From Chara braunii (taxonomy: Eukaryota > Streptophyta > Charophyceae > Charales > Characeae), in NCBI GenBank assembly GCA_003427395.1, contig BFEA01000306.1:1250460-1277277 (forward strand): a stretch of DNA of 26,818 bases, written 5' to 3'. Within the stretch, counting starts at the first letter, position 1. The number at the start of each line of letters is the position of its first letter. The position numbers were made by a program, and so were the translations under genes. Of the stretch, positions 9,875-19,440 are shown piece by piece. The notes beneath the pieces were generated by a model. That model ran no database searches, was not told where the DNA came from, and saw only the letters and a program-made list of their open reading frames with translations.

Positions 9875-10539
9875 ATGCGGGACGGACACGAAGACGGGGG
9901 AGAGAGAAGGGAAAACCCACATGAAGAGCGGAGCGGTCATGGCAGTTGTGAAGGGAGAGAACCGGACTTTGAGGAGGGATATGGAAGGAGGACAGAGATT
10001 CCCTATAACTTGGAGTCGAAGAACCTCACAGGTGGGTTCTGCCTCATACGGACGAAAGAGGAGGAGGATGAGGAGGAGGACGTACAAGAGGTCATAGAGA
10101 TCAGCAGTGGCGATGAGAGGGATGAAATCTCAAGGCCTAGAGAAGAGAGGTGACCCACGATACACCAGCCACTCGAAGAAGCCTCCAGATGGGAAGATGA
10201 GTTTGGGCCAACGGCCAGTCATTGGTTTCAACAATTGCTCAGTGTGATCAAGCATGATTGGATTATCAAGACCAGGGAGCTCACGGAGGCAGAGGTGGCA
10301 GCCACACCTTTGGATTTACACATGTGATCAAGCATGATTGGATTATCAAGACCAGGGAGCTCATGGAGGCAGGGGTGGCAGCCACACGTTTGGATTTATA
10401 CAGTGGGATGAACTTGCAAGAAATTGCAAAAAGGAAAAGAGAATTTTTGGTCTTCGGCCTGGGAGTTAAAAAGTCAGCAGAAAGACAAGATGGGCAAGAG
10501 ACTGAGCAAGATGAGACACGTGACAAGAATAGGGATTAG
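9875..10539 (+). pseudogene. Degraded charged ORF with internal 80-bp duplication
   Basis: One frame runs from 9875 through an acidic segment (KEEEDEEEDVQEVIEISSGDE, about 10042-10110) and a TGA at 10151 to a conserved-looking SHWFQQLLSVIKHDWIIKT at about 10217-10273. An 80-bp tandem duplication then shifts the frame. The second copy continues in the other frame as GMNLQEIAKRKREFLVFGLG and ends at TAG 10537. Removing the duplicated 80 bp in thought leaves a single frame with one stop, so the two parts belong together. No known domain is recognised. It follows the gag/protease remnant on the same strand and probably belongs to the same element. Confidence 0.5.
10243..10402. repeat. 80-bp tandem duplication (diverged)
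   Basis: GTGATCAAGCATGATTGG recurs at 10244 and 10324, with matching sequence through TTTGGATTTA. The two copies differ at about four or five positions, so this duplication is older than the identical one at 5555. Its period is also 80 bp and it also disrupts a reading frame. Confidence 0.95.
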
Positions 10540-11240
10540 ATGTTGTCAGTGTTGAACAAAAATTGTGCTTTATTCGTTTGCAAACATTGGAACGACAGGA
10601 TATGTATAGTATGAGCAAGCTTGCTAAGGGTGAATGATGAGAGAGTTAGCTAAGACTGTGCCAATATGAGTTAGAAGAAAGCATTTTGAAGCTACTTTCT
10701 GGATGATCCACCTTCGAAAAAGTATATGCAAGACAATGACACGGGGCATGGGATGTGACTGGTTGGGAAAAATGCATTGTGAGCTTTGGATGGAATAAGG
10801 ATTGCGCATGAGAAGAAACTGTGAGTGCAGCTAGACGAGCAAAGCAAGGCATTGAATGTTGGTCGAATACGAGAGAGGTTAAGGAACCTATGGGTTAAGG
10901 GGTGTGAAGAACACTCCTTCCCTATGAGCCTAATCCAACTGGGTCATGAATTAGTCTGAAAATAGCCAAGAGCTGAGAAAACTAGAAAGAGTGAAAATAG
11001 AGGGGGTGCCTCGGTCTTTTGCTATGGTTGAAAGGTCGGGTGGACTAGTGCTGTTTGGGGTTGTGAGCCTCAATTCGAGCAACTAGACGCCAAGTCGGAC
11101 GTTTGCATAAACAGTAAAGGATATTGAGAAATGGACAAAGGAAACCGCACGTATAAAATTGCACGAGATGACCATCTTCTAACCCCCAAGACAGAAATGA
11201 GATCCGTGTCCTCGAGGCCCACCCGATGGGGCACTGACAT
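10540..11240. other. Intergenic, nothing recognised
   Basis: No convincing frame, repeat array or RNA gene seen. Minus-strand frames at 10624-10852 overlap each other and lack recognisable motifs. Confidence 0.5.
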
Positions 11241-11440
11241 TGAGAATGGAAAGGAATGACCCTAACCAGGCTGTTCGACTTGAGAATGGAAATGAATGAC
11301 CCTAACCAGGCTGTTCGACTTGAGAAAGGAAAGGAATGCCCTAACCAGGCTGTTCGACTTGAGAATGGAAAAGAATGACCCTAACCAGGCTGTTCGATTT
11401 TAGAATGAAAAATAATGACCCTAACCTGGTTATTTGGAAA
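11241..11440. repeat. 40-bp minisatellite, five units
   Basis: TGAGAATGGA begins units at 11241 and 11281, variants follow at 11321 and 11360, and a degenerate one at 11400. Each unit contains GAATGACCCTAACCAGG and CTGTTCGACT. One unit is 39 bp through a single deletion. The array decays into a GGAAATGACC segment that pairs with GGTCATTTC at 11455. Confidence 0.93.
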
Positions 11441-11463
11441 TGACCCCTGACAATGGTCATTTC
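11437..11463. repeat. Stem-loop, 9-bp perfect stem
   Basis: GAAATGACC (11437-11445) pairs perfectly with GGTCATTTC (11455-11463) across a 9-nt loop, at the end of the 40-bp array. Same general architecture as the stem-loop fields further right. Confidence 0.7.
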
Positions 11464-12894
11464 TTTTGAAATAGGCATTGGGGTCCCCTGCATGACTGAT
11501 TGAGAAATGTTGATTGAAATTGAGCTGGAATGACCAATGTCAAATGGAAAAGGCCGATGGATCGGTCATTGAAATAGCCATGATGGATGAACGAGAATGA
11601 TGCCTTGAAAAGAGAAGGGCAGGATAAGGAAGGCCGAGTCTTGAGTCGAGAAGGGCGTGGACCATTAGCACGGTCATAAAGATTGGATGTTGGGAAATGT
11701 GAAAGTTGAGGATTGAAGGTAGGCCAACGGGTCAGCCTTGGAAGATGACTATTCAGAAAACGACCACCAGATTGGCTACAAGAGGTGACCTTGTTGAAGA
11801 GAGGTTGTCGGACCAGCCATGAGAATCAACCGTGAAAAAGAACTGGAAACAACTTTAGATTGAGTGTTTGGGAATTGGATATTGCATTGCATAATCAGGG
11901 GACCCTAGACAATTTGAGGAAAGGTCGTTGGGCCAACCATGGAAATAGCAAGAGATTGAGTTTTTCCTTTCCTTCTAGTCTCAGTTCTCAAACGGGTTGA
12001 AGGATCTCAAATGGGTCTCAACATGAGGGGAATAGCGATGCATGCACCGCGACCCCAAGACCTTTACCCGTCAAGGAAAAAGTTTCAGCGCGACCTATTC
12101 CTCATAAGGAAGGATAAGGGTTGAAGGATCAAGGCATCATTTTCTTCGATCGATGCTCGCCGTCCAGAACCACCTCCGACAACGAGCTTCAGTCAAGGAG
12201 TTCAAACAGCGCCTCGTATTGAGAACCTAAACGTCAAGGGCGTGAAGCCAAACGGGCGAAAGAGCCATTATTTTCCTAAGTCTCATTTTTCTCTCCCCAA
12301 CCACACGCCATACCGTAGAGGGGCGGCGTGACCGTTTGGGATGGACCAAGGCTGCTCACATTAAGTTGAGCGGCACTGTCCAAAGGGAGAGGACGGGCGG
12401 GGTACCGAGTGAAAGCTGCAACCACCACAGAGCGAGTGACACCGCCCTGTCGGATCATTACAAACGTTCCGGGACTAACCGCGAGGTCGTCGTAACTGCA
12501 CTCGCCGACTAATAGAGAGCCCCAACTCTCTTGAAAGGAAGAGGCCGGATCCAAGAAAATACCACTTGGGAGGAACGATTCGCGAGGGAGCCACTTGTGG
12601 TATGATGGGGTCCTGGGAGGCGTGGACTGGACCCGCCTAACGGATGTGAGAAGTGGCCGTCGAACTAGGGTAGAGGATGGGGTGAGTTATCAGCAGAGGG
12701 AGGACTGATCACCCTTCCTTTTCGGGGCTGATGGGCCGGCATCCGTCTACCCACTTGGCAGGGCAAGGTCTGCGTACCTCCAAGTGAGAATTAGTCGTGC
12801 GATGGGGACATCGCATTTTGAGTGGTGGGGAGGTGTGCCATCTACCGATGACAAAGCGTGCAAAAAATATAAGGTTGCCTTGACTTCAAGAAAT
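11464..12894. other. Intergenic, no gene recognised
   Basis: Purine-rich sequence with scattered GGTCAT/ATGACC words. Minus-strand frames at 12276-12554 and 12747-13028 have no recognisable motifs; the latter extends into a tandem repeat and is an artefact. Confidence 0.5.
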
Positions 12895-13465
12895 GGATGA
12901 GTAATTGACTTTGTGTAGGCTTGAGAAAGGTCTGGCAAGATATCCAGAAGACAAATGAACGAGTAATTGACTTTGTGTAAGCTTGAGAAAGGTCTGGCAA
13001 GATGTCCAGAACAGAAATGGATGAGCAATTTGACTTTGTGTGGGCTTGAGAAAGGTCTGGCAAGATGTCCAGAAGAGAAATGGATGAGTAATTGATTTTA
13101 CATGAGCTTGAGAAAAGGTATGGCAAGATGTCCAGAAAGGGAAAGGCGTGAGTAATTGACTTTGCATAGAGTTGAGAAAAGACTTGGCAAGATGTCAAGA
13201 AGGGAAAGTCATGAGTAATTGACTTTGCATGGGCTTGAGAGAGGGTCTGGCAAGATGTCCAGAAAAGAAAGACATGCGTAATTGACTTTGCATGGGCTTG
13301 AGAAAGGTCTAGCAAGATGTCCAGAAGAGAAAGGCATGTGTAATTGACCTTGCGCGAGCTTGAGAAAGGCTTGGCAAGATGTCCAGAAGAGAAAGGCATA
13401 TGTAATTGACTTTGTGCGGGCTTGAGAAAGGTCTGCCAGAATGTCCAAAAGAAAAGATGCATATA
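12895..13465. repeat. About 62-bp tandem repeat, nine units
   Basis: GTAATTGACTTTG or close variants begin units at 12901, 12963, 13025, 13088, 13152, 13214, 13278, 13340 and 13402 (spacing 62-64 bp). Each unit carries GGCTTGAGAAAGGTCTGGCA and AGATGTCCAGAAGAGAAA. The array decays up to about 13560. Long minus-strand frames (12842-13555, 13209-13739) follow from the repeat lacking stops in some frames; since 62 is not a multiple of three, they are not a true repeat protein. Confidence 0.95.
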
Positions 13466-13825
13466 TGAAATGGACTGGGTAACATGCATGTAAAATTGAT
13501 TGAGCTTGGGTACAAAAAAGGTCGAATAAGGGAGATATGCATGTGAAAAAGGCATGAATAGAGAAAGGCTGGGCAGAATGACCTGAAAGAAATACAGGTG
13601 AATTTAACTGAGCTCGAGATTGAGGAAAGGATAACGGGAAGCATGGATTGCACGGGCCGAAGGGCCGAGTAGAAAAGGCATTAAGAGTGACGGACGTCGG
13701 GAAAGGGACCTGGTTGGCACGAGATGGAAGGAGGATCAACCAAAGGGCGCTTGGGATGGCAAGGCTCGATGGAGAAGCAGGGGCAGCGAGAAAAGGAAGT
13801 TGAAAGGAGGCTTTATGTACTTCGG

Positions 13826-14010
13826 GTGATGAATGAGACGAAAGGGGTCTGATGTTCTAAGAGTGATGAATGAGACGAAAGGGGGTTGATGTTCTAAGAG
13901 TGATGAACGAGACGAAAGGGGTTTGATGTTCTAAGAGTGGTGAATGAGACGAAAGGGGTCTGATGTTCTAAGAGCGATGAATGAGACATGGGAAGCCTGA
14001 AGGACAAAGA
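13826..14010. repeat. 37-bp minisatellite, five units
   Basis: GTGATGAATGAGACG or variants recur at 13826, 13863, 13900, 13937 and 13974, an exact 37-bp period with few substitutions. The core is AAAGGGGTCTGATGTTCTAA. Confidence 0.95.
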
Positions 14011-14777
14011 AAGCTTGAATCCTACACACCTCTTCCCGCTCCGAGGACCGGAGACTAGAAGAAATCCGAAAAAAGTACAAGAAAAGACAAAACGGACTCT
14101 GGCAAACTTATGACATTCCCTCCTTCTCTCCCGTCTATCCCTCCGAACCCTACTGACGGGAGATTGGTGCGCAATGAAGACACCGCGAATGAGTGGAGGG
14201 GATGTGTCGGGACTAGTGGGTCCCGAATAACATTCCGTCACTCGAGAGACTGTATATAACCAGATTGTGCACGACGGAAAAATCTGGAGTAAAGAGGTAA
14301 GATAGAGAAAAGACAAAGGACTAGGCCGTCAGAAGGAATGATGCCCTGGGTTGGGAACCGTCGGGGAAAGAACGAGAGACGACAAACAAGTAAGCGCAAG
14401 GACAGGGGCACATGAAACGTAACATGAGGCCAGGAGGGTCATCGGAATTCAACAAGACTAAGGCCAAGGGGTCATTGACCTGACGAACACGGCACGACAA
14501 CGACAAAAGAATGAGGGAGTCGAGAGGTGGACGGCCTCGAAGGCCGTGGAACGCTAAAGAATAAGGGTCCGACATGGGGGCCACCTACGACAATTGACGG
14601 GAGCCGCGGGATGGAGGCCCCGCGGCCGGAGAAAAATAGCGCACGCAAAGCCCAAAAAAAAGCGAGAGAGAGGGGCCACCATAGGGCGCTGGACGTCCAG
14701 AGAATGTGAGACACCTTGAGGAAAGGCACCAGGGACCACGTGGGACTACGTGAAAATAATGGTATCCGGGAAAAATA
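14011..14777. other. Intergenic, no gene recognised
   Basis: Frames on both strands overlap and lack recognisable motifs. 14521-14700 is GC-richer. Nothing further is supported. Confidence 0.45.
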
Positions 14778-14890
14778 TGGCGGGGACCGCCGGCGGGACT
14801 AAGTGTCGGGGACCACCTGCATGATTAAGTGTCGGGGACCACCGGCGGGACTAAGTGTTGGGGACCATCGACGAGAAAGTGGCGGGGACA
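14778..14890. repeat. 26-bp GC-rich minisatellite
   Basis: GGGGACC words recur at 26-bp steps (14781, 14807, 14833, 14859), with a last partial unit at 14883. The unit contains CCGGCGGGACTAAGTGT. A related short segment (CGGCGGGACTACCGGCGGGA) lies at 16253-16275 in front of the second copy of the duplicated block. Confidence 0.9.
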
Positions 14891-14953
14891 TATGAAGGTC
14901 TCAAGAGAAAATGGCGGCACCGGATGAAGGAAAAATAATTGAGACAAGTTGCA

Positions 14954-14977
14954 CCGTCAAGATCGAGATCTTGACGG
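14954..14977. repeat. Stem-loop, 11-bp perfect stem
   Basis: CCGTCAAGATC (14954-14964) pairs perfectly with GATCTTGACGG (14967-14977), with only 2 nt between. Its counterpart in copy 2 is at 16372-16400. Confidence 0.85.
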
Positions 14978-15216
14978 CCAATAATATTAGCACCGCTAGC
15001 GGGAAAGCCAAAAGGAAAAGAAAAAACAAAGAAACATGGAGTGGGAGGCATGGGAGCAATCGAAAAAATCTCGGATCAGCCTCCCTCAAGAAAATGGAGT
15101 GTAAAAACACCCCATGAGAAAAATAGGCATCCGGGAGAAAATCGGAGCAAAAGGGGTCATTGTGGGAGAAAGATTGAGGTAAAAGGAAGCTCCCATGAGC
15201 ATGAGAAGGCCATTAT

Positions 15217-15242
15217 TGCAGTCCGAGATATAACGGACTGCA
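15217..15242. repeat. Stem-loop, 9-bp perfect stem (TGCAGTCCG type)
   Basis: TGCAGTCCG (15217-15225) pairs with CGGACTGCA (15234-15242) across the 8-nt loop AGATATAA. The same stem recurs at 15955-15980 with loop AGAAATAA, and in degraded form at 15793 and 16644. Confidence 0.9.
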
Positions 15243-15454
15243 GCCTGGCCATGCGAAGGGCCAAAACTAAGAGGAAGGGACTAGAAAAGGGCCTTAACGA
15301 CCACTTGACACTTAGCATGCTAAAAAAAAGAAGGAAAAAAAAAGAAAATGTGGGAGAATAAAACAAAAAGAGTGAGACGGAATGAGTGAGTTGACCGTCA
15401 GTAGGGACTGCCATGAGTAGGGACTGGCAGGTACCTACTGTCCAAAAAAAGGAG

Positions 15455-15500
15455 GAAAAAGAAAAGAAAAGAAAAGAGAAAAGAAAAGAAAAGAGAAAAA
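15455..15500. repeat. (GAAAA)n purine microsatellite
   Basis: Repeated GAAAA and GAGAAAA words directly after duplicate block copy 1. Confidence 0.9.
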
Positions 15501-15579
15501 AACCTCAACGGTGAAAAATTATCAATTGGGGAGATACATCCGTGACCATATTCATTTTGGAATATGCGGTTACAAAGGA

Positions 15580-15626
15580 CCTTGATTTTTCTTTGATTTT
15601 GCAGAGAAAATCAAAGAAAATCAAGG
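15580..15626. repeat. Long hairpin, 20-bp stem
   Basis: The left arm 15580-15600 and right arm 15607-15626 are reverse complements over 20 bp with a single bulged T. The loop is GCAGAG. The arms start CCTTGATTTT and end AAAATCAAGG. This is the longest stem in the field. Confidence 0.9.
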
Positions 15627-15631
15627 GCCCA

Positions 15632-15980
15632 TGCAACTGAAAAATAACGGATTACATGGGGGAGGAGAAACACATGTTTTAGGTGCATCCAGAGCCAAAA
15701 TTGAGTCCGGATGCACTTGGAAGTTGGTCGTTTCTTTTTCTTTCAATTAGGGGCTAGTTCTGAGGCATTGGGGCTAGGGAATTGACCCCTATTGCAGTTT
15801 GAGTTACAACGGACTACATGGGGAAGGAAAAAAATATGTTCTAGGTGCATCCGAAGCCAATATTGAGCCCGGATGCACTTAGAAATTAAACACTTCATTT
15901 TCCTTTAGCATGAGGCGAGTTGTGAGGCTGTGGGACTAGGAAAATGACCATGATTGCAGTCCGAGAAATAACGGACTGCA
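15632..15980. repeat. About 162-bp tandem unit carrying two stem-loops
   Basis: Two full units (15632-15792 and 15793-15954) and the start of a third (15955). Each has a GCAGTCCG-type stem-loop, then TACATGGGG and a purine run, then a GTGCATCC...GGATGCAC stem-loop (15683-15716 and 15845-15878), then a TTTTC-rich stretch. The stem of the second hairpin is 8 bp in unit one and 9 bp in unit two; loop sequences differ. Confidence 0.85.
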
Positions 15981-16077
15981 TGGGGATGCCTAGGCTAAGG
16001 GAAAATGAGCCACGAGAAACACAAAAGGCTAGAAAGGAGTAATTTCGGCATGGGCAAGTAGAAACGGTAAACGACAA

Positions 16078-16101
16078 CCGTGAGATTATGAAATCTCACG
16101 G
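16078..16101. repeat. Stem-loop, 10-bp perfect stem
   Basis: CCGTGAGATT (16078-16087) pairs with AATCTCACGG (16092-16101) across a 4-nt loop. Confidence 0.85.
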
Positions 16102-16304
16102 CCAAGAAAAATCGGCAGGCATGTGGCACCCAAGGAAGAGATATTGGGACTGCCAAGGGTAAAAAGGTCCCAAAATAAAAATGGAACGTCGTCCGGGATG
16201 TTCCCGAGGACCAAGTGGACACAAATAATAGAAGTCGAAAAACGGGACGCGCGCCGGCGGGACTACCGGCGGGATAAAAAAATAGAACTAGTACCGAGGA
16301 AAGT

Positions 16305-16860
16305 GGCGGGGACTTGAGATATCCCAAGAGAACCATGAGCCAATACAAGAAATAATTGCGCAAGCAAACGGCACCGTCGAGATCAAGGATCTAGACGGTG
16401 AAAAATATTAGCACCACTACTGCAAGCGGTAGAGCCATGAGAGAAAAAGAGAGCGAAATAATGGTGTTGGGAGGGCACCCCAGTAATCCGAAATATCTCG
16501 GACTAACTAGGCATGAGAAAACAAAGCCTTAAGAGGCTCAACGTAAGAAAAAGGTTGTCCAAGGAAAATCGGAGCAAAGAAGGTTCAAAATTGAAACTAA
16601 CGGAGACAAAATTGAGCCCCCTAGGAGCATGGGGGTGCCATTATTGTAGTCCGAGATATAACGGTCAAGTACCAGTCATGAACGAGGTCCCAATGCCTAG
16701 AAAGAGGGTGCACAATTATTTGACACGTAGCACAACTGAAATAAAAGAAAACAAAATAAAAATAAGAGAAAATTGAGGGAGAATGAGACAAAAGGGGAGA
16801 AGAAAATTGAGGAAAATGTGTCGGTCATTAGGACCTGCACAATAGGGAACGGCAGGTCCC
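16305..16860 (+). repeat. Diverged duplicate block, copy 2
   Basis: Partner of 14880-15436, offset about 1.42 kb. It retains the order of landmarks. The AGTCCGAGATATAACGG hairpin has lost its right arm here (16647-16663). The last element is a perfect 8-bp stem, GGACCTGC (16831-16838) with GCAGGTCC (16852-16859). Confidence 0.75.
16372..16400. repeat. Stem-loop, 13-bp stem with one mismatch
   Basis: CACCGTCGAGATC (16372-16384) pairs with GATCTAGACGGTG (16388-16400) except for one G-A mismatch. It occupies the same place as the hairpin at 14954 in copy 1. Confidence 0.85.
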
Positions 16861-16868
16861 AACTGTGA

Positions 16869-16943
16869 CCTCATCCCTCCTAGGATGAGGAAGGGCAATC
16901 CGGAATGCAGAGATATGACCCTTGGCCCTTGGGGTCATATCTC
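16869..16943. repeat. Two adjacent stem-loops, 8 bp and 12 bp
   Basis: CCTCATCC (16869-16876) pairs with GGATGAGG (16883-16890), loop CTCCTA. GAGATATGACCC (16910-16921) pairs with GGGTCATATCTC (16932-16943), a perfect 12-bp stem with a 10-nt loop. Confidence 0.88.
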
Positions 16944-17254
16944 CATAAAATCTGATTTAAAAATAAAAAAATAAGGAAAAATACAAAAGGGAGATGACCG
17001 GTTTTTTTGTGGACCATGGATCTGAGATCAAATCTTATGGTAGAGAGGAACTAGCCATTTTTTGTGGGCCAGCTCAAAACGGCTAACTCCGGAATGAGGT
17101 GGCAGCCCAAAATGGAAAGAAACAAAAGAGGGAAAGAGACAAAACTGTGCATTTGACCTAAAAAAAGAGCCAGACGCACAAAAAATTGAAAAAGTGGACT
17201 TGGGGGCTAAAATTTGAAGCAAGGGCTACTTGGGGGTGGCAAGGAGTATTGTTG

Positions 17255-17281
17255 GCCTTGGATCTCAGCCAGATCCAAGGC
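17255..17281. repeat. Stem-loop, 11-bp perfect stem
   Basis: GCCTTGGATCT (17255-17265) pairs with AGATCCAAGGC (17271-17281), loop CAGCC. Confidence 0.88.
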
Positions 17282-17386
17282 TGAAAATGCACCGCTGCAT
17301 GAGAAAATATCTCGGCCTACCCAAAATGGGGTAGAAACCGAAAAAATCGAGAAAAAGGTCCACTAGGTTTTTTTCCCTCAAGTAAA

Positions 17387-17421
17387 GTTGCCCCTTATGC
17401 ATTAGGACCTAAGGGGGCAAC
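17387..17421. repeat. Stem-loop, 11-bp stem with one bulge
   Basis: GTTGCCCCTTA (17387-17397) pairs with TAAGGGGGCAAC (17410-17421) with one extra G. It is the last member of the first stem-loop field. Confidence 0.8.
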
Positions 17422-18082
17422 ATTTTGGAAGTAAAAAGGAGGCTGAAGGAGGCCAAGAGGCAATCCAAGTTGGTACCAACCACTCAGACTGCATGTACTT
17501 GGCCAAAAAGAGGTCGGGGTACCTCCGGAAGAGCCTACTAGTAAAATTTTGCCTTGGGGGTACCTCGGGTCACCTCAAGGCACATGGGGAGGCCCGTGGG
17601 TTGGTCGGACTGCTGGTTTCAACCTACATAAGTTGGGAATTCACTCCGCCACATTCACAATTGCATGAGGAGTGTCCATGCTGCCCAAGTGAGCTCATAG
17701 GAGCACTCTTTCACTTGGAGAGAGGAGAGGGGAACCCATGCCAGTATGGGAGCTTAGAGGAGACTATGAGCTAGGGAGAGGAGCTCTAGAGGCTAGTGGT
17801 AGTGAGGCTGGCACTAGTAGAGGTGATCCATCATAGCCCCCCAGGGTGTGAGGAGGAGAGAGAGGCTAGAGGGAGTCTCATTAGCCCTCCTAGAGGGGAG
17901 GACTCCTTAGCTACAGTGGGAGGAGCTTGCCATAGTTTGGGTAGGGAGAGAGAGGAAGGAGAGAGGGGTTTGAGGAAGAAGGAAGCCATAGCCAAGGAGG
18001 TATTTGTGCAAGGACGAAGAAACCTCATCAAGGTTGAAACTCCATCTCCAAGACATCAACAAGGTGAGTGGAAGGAAGAAGA
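17422..18082. other. Intergenic, no gene recognised
   Basis: A + frame at 17493-17774 and the start of the frame at 17796-18395 are open but show no recognisable motifs; the second runs into the (CTT)n tract as Ser, Leu and Phe. The DNA is GAGG-rich. Confidence 0.45.
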
Positions 18083-18356
18083 TTTTCCCTCTCCCTCTTC
18101 TTCTTCTTCTTCTTCTTCTTCTTCTTCCTCATTCTTCTTTTCCTCCTTCTCCCTTTTTATCTTCTTCTTCTTCTTCTTCCTCTTCCTCATTCTTCTTCTC
18201 CTTCTTCTCCCTTTTCATCTTCTTCTTCTTCTTCTTCTCCTCCTCCTTGTTCTCTTATCCCCGTTGTTCTTCTTCTCCTTCTCTTTTCTCCTTCTTTTCT
18301 TGTTCTTCTTATTCTTCTTCATCTCCTTCTTGTTCTTCTTCCTCTTCTTTTTCCTA
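18083..18356. repeat. (CTT)n / (TTC)n pyrimidine tract
   Basis: A nearly uninterrupted pyrimidine run of CTT, TTC, CTC and TCC triplets, open in all three + frames. It ends 2 bp before the second satellite block. Confidence 0.95.
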
Positions 18357-18358
18357 GT

Positions 18359-19440
18359 GGTCTACTCTAACTCTTGCTTTTCACTCACATGCTAGTAGGT
18401 AGTGCTCCGATTCTTCTATAGATGATCTCTTGCTCAAAACTTGTGATTTGGTCTACTCCAACTCTTGTTTTTTAGTCACATACTCGTAGGTAGTGCCCCG
18501 ATTCTTCCATGGATGATCTCATGTTCAAAACTTGTGATTTGGTCTACTCCAACTCTTGTTTTTTCTTCTATGGATGATGTCTTGCCCAAAACTTGTGATT
18601 TGGTCTACTCCAACTCTTTCCTTTCACTCACATGTTAGTAGATAGTACTCCGATTCTTCTATGGATAATCTCTTGCTCAGAACTTATGATTTGGTCTACT
18701 CCAACTCTTGCTTTTCACTCACATGCTAGTAGGTAGTGTTCCGATTCTTCAATGGATGACCTCATGCTCAAAACTTTTGATTTGGTATACTCTATCTCTT
18801 GCTTTTCACTCTCATACTAGTAGGTAGTACTTCGATTCTTCTATGGATGATCTCTTGCTCAAAACTTGTGATTTGGTCTACTCCAACTCTTGCTTTTCAC
18901 TCACGTGCTATTAGGTAGTGCTCCGATTCTTCTATGGATGATCTCTTGCTCAAAACTTGTGATTTAGTCAACTCCAACTCTTGCTTTTCACTCACATGCT
19001 AGTAGGTAGTGTTCCGATTCTTCTATGGAGGATCTCTTGCTCAAAACTTGTGACTTGGTCTACTATATCTCTTGCTTTTCACTCACATACGAGTAGGTAG
19101 TGCTCTGATTCTTCCATGGGTGATCTCATGTTCAAAACTTGTGATTTGGTCTACTTCAACTCTTGTTTTTCACTCACATGCTAGTAGGTAGTGCTCGGAT
19201 TCTTCTATGGATGATCTTATGCTCAAAACTTTTGATTTGGTCTACTCTATCTCTTGCTTTTCACTCTCATGCTAGTAGGTAGTGCTCCGATTGTTCTATG
19301 GATGATCTCTTGCTCAAAAATTGTGATTTGGTCTACTCCAACTCTTGTTTTTCACTCACATGCTAGAAGGTGGTGCTCCGATTCTTCCATGGATGATTTC
19401 TTGCTCAAGACTTGTGTTTTGAACTAAGCCTAGCTTGTGC
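18359..19440. repeat. Satellite array, 91-bp period
   Basis: GGTCTACTC or variants recur at 18359, 18450, 18541, 18602, 18693, 18784, 18875, 18966, 19057, 19148, 19239 and 19330. All steps are 91 bp except one of 61 bp (a 30-bp deletion). The unit includes GTAGTGCTCCGATTCTTC and CTTGCTTTTCACTCACATG, related to the GTAGTGTTCCGGTTC and TTTTTCACTAG blocks of the 92-bp class at 568. Confidence 0.95.

Larger units (their letters stand above)
14880..15436 (+). repeat. Diverged duplicate block, copy 1
   Basis: Collinear with 16305-16860. Shared landmarks in order: AAGTGGCGGGGAC, an ACCGTC...GACGG stem-loop, AATATTAGCACC, AATCGGAGCAAA, CCATTATTG followed by AGTCCGAGATATAACGG, TTGACAC.TAGCA, an A-rich stretch, and a final inverted GGACCTG/CAGGTCC-like element. 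Divergence and indels are high. No gene is visible. Confidence 0.75.

Noticed and set aside
12895-13465. CRISPR-like array of regular repeats
   Set aside because: The whole 62-bp unit is repeated with no variable spacers, and the context is eukaryotic.
12842-13739. Long minus-strand frames with repeated TSCQTFLK-like peptides
   Set aside because: They come from the 62-bp tandem repeat, whose period is not a multiple of three, so the peptide repeats change frame.
1330-17500. Long terminal repeats bounding the gag element
   Set aside because: No pair of long direct repeats flanking 7540-10539 was found by eye. The duplicated blocks at 14880 and 16305 are both on the same side, and no primer-binding site was recognised.
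18068-18395. Serine/leucine/phenylalanine-rich frames that look like membrane segments
   Set aside because: All three + frames are open across the (CTT)n tract.
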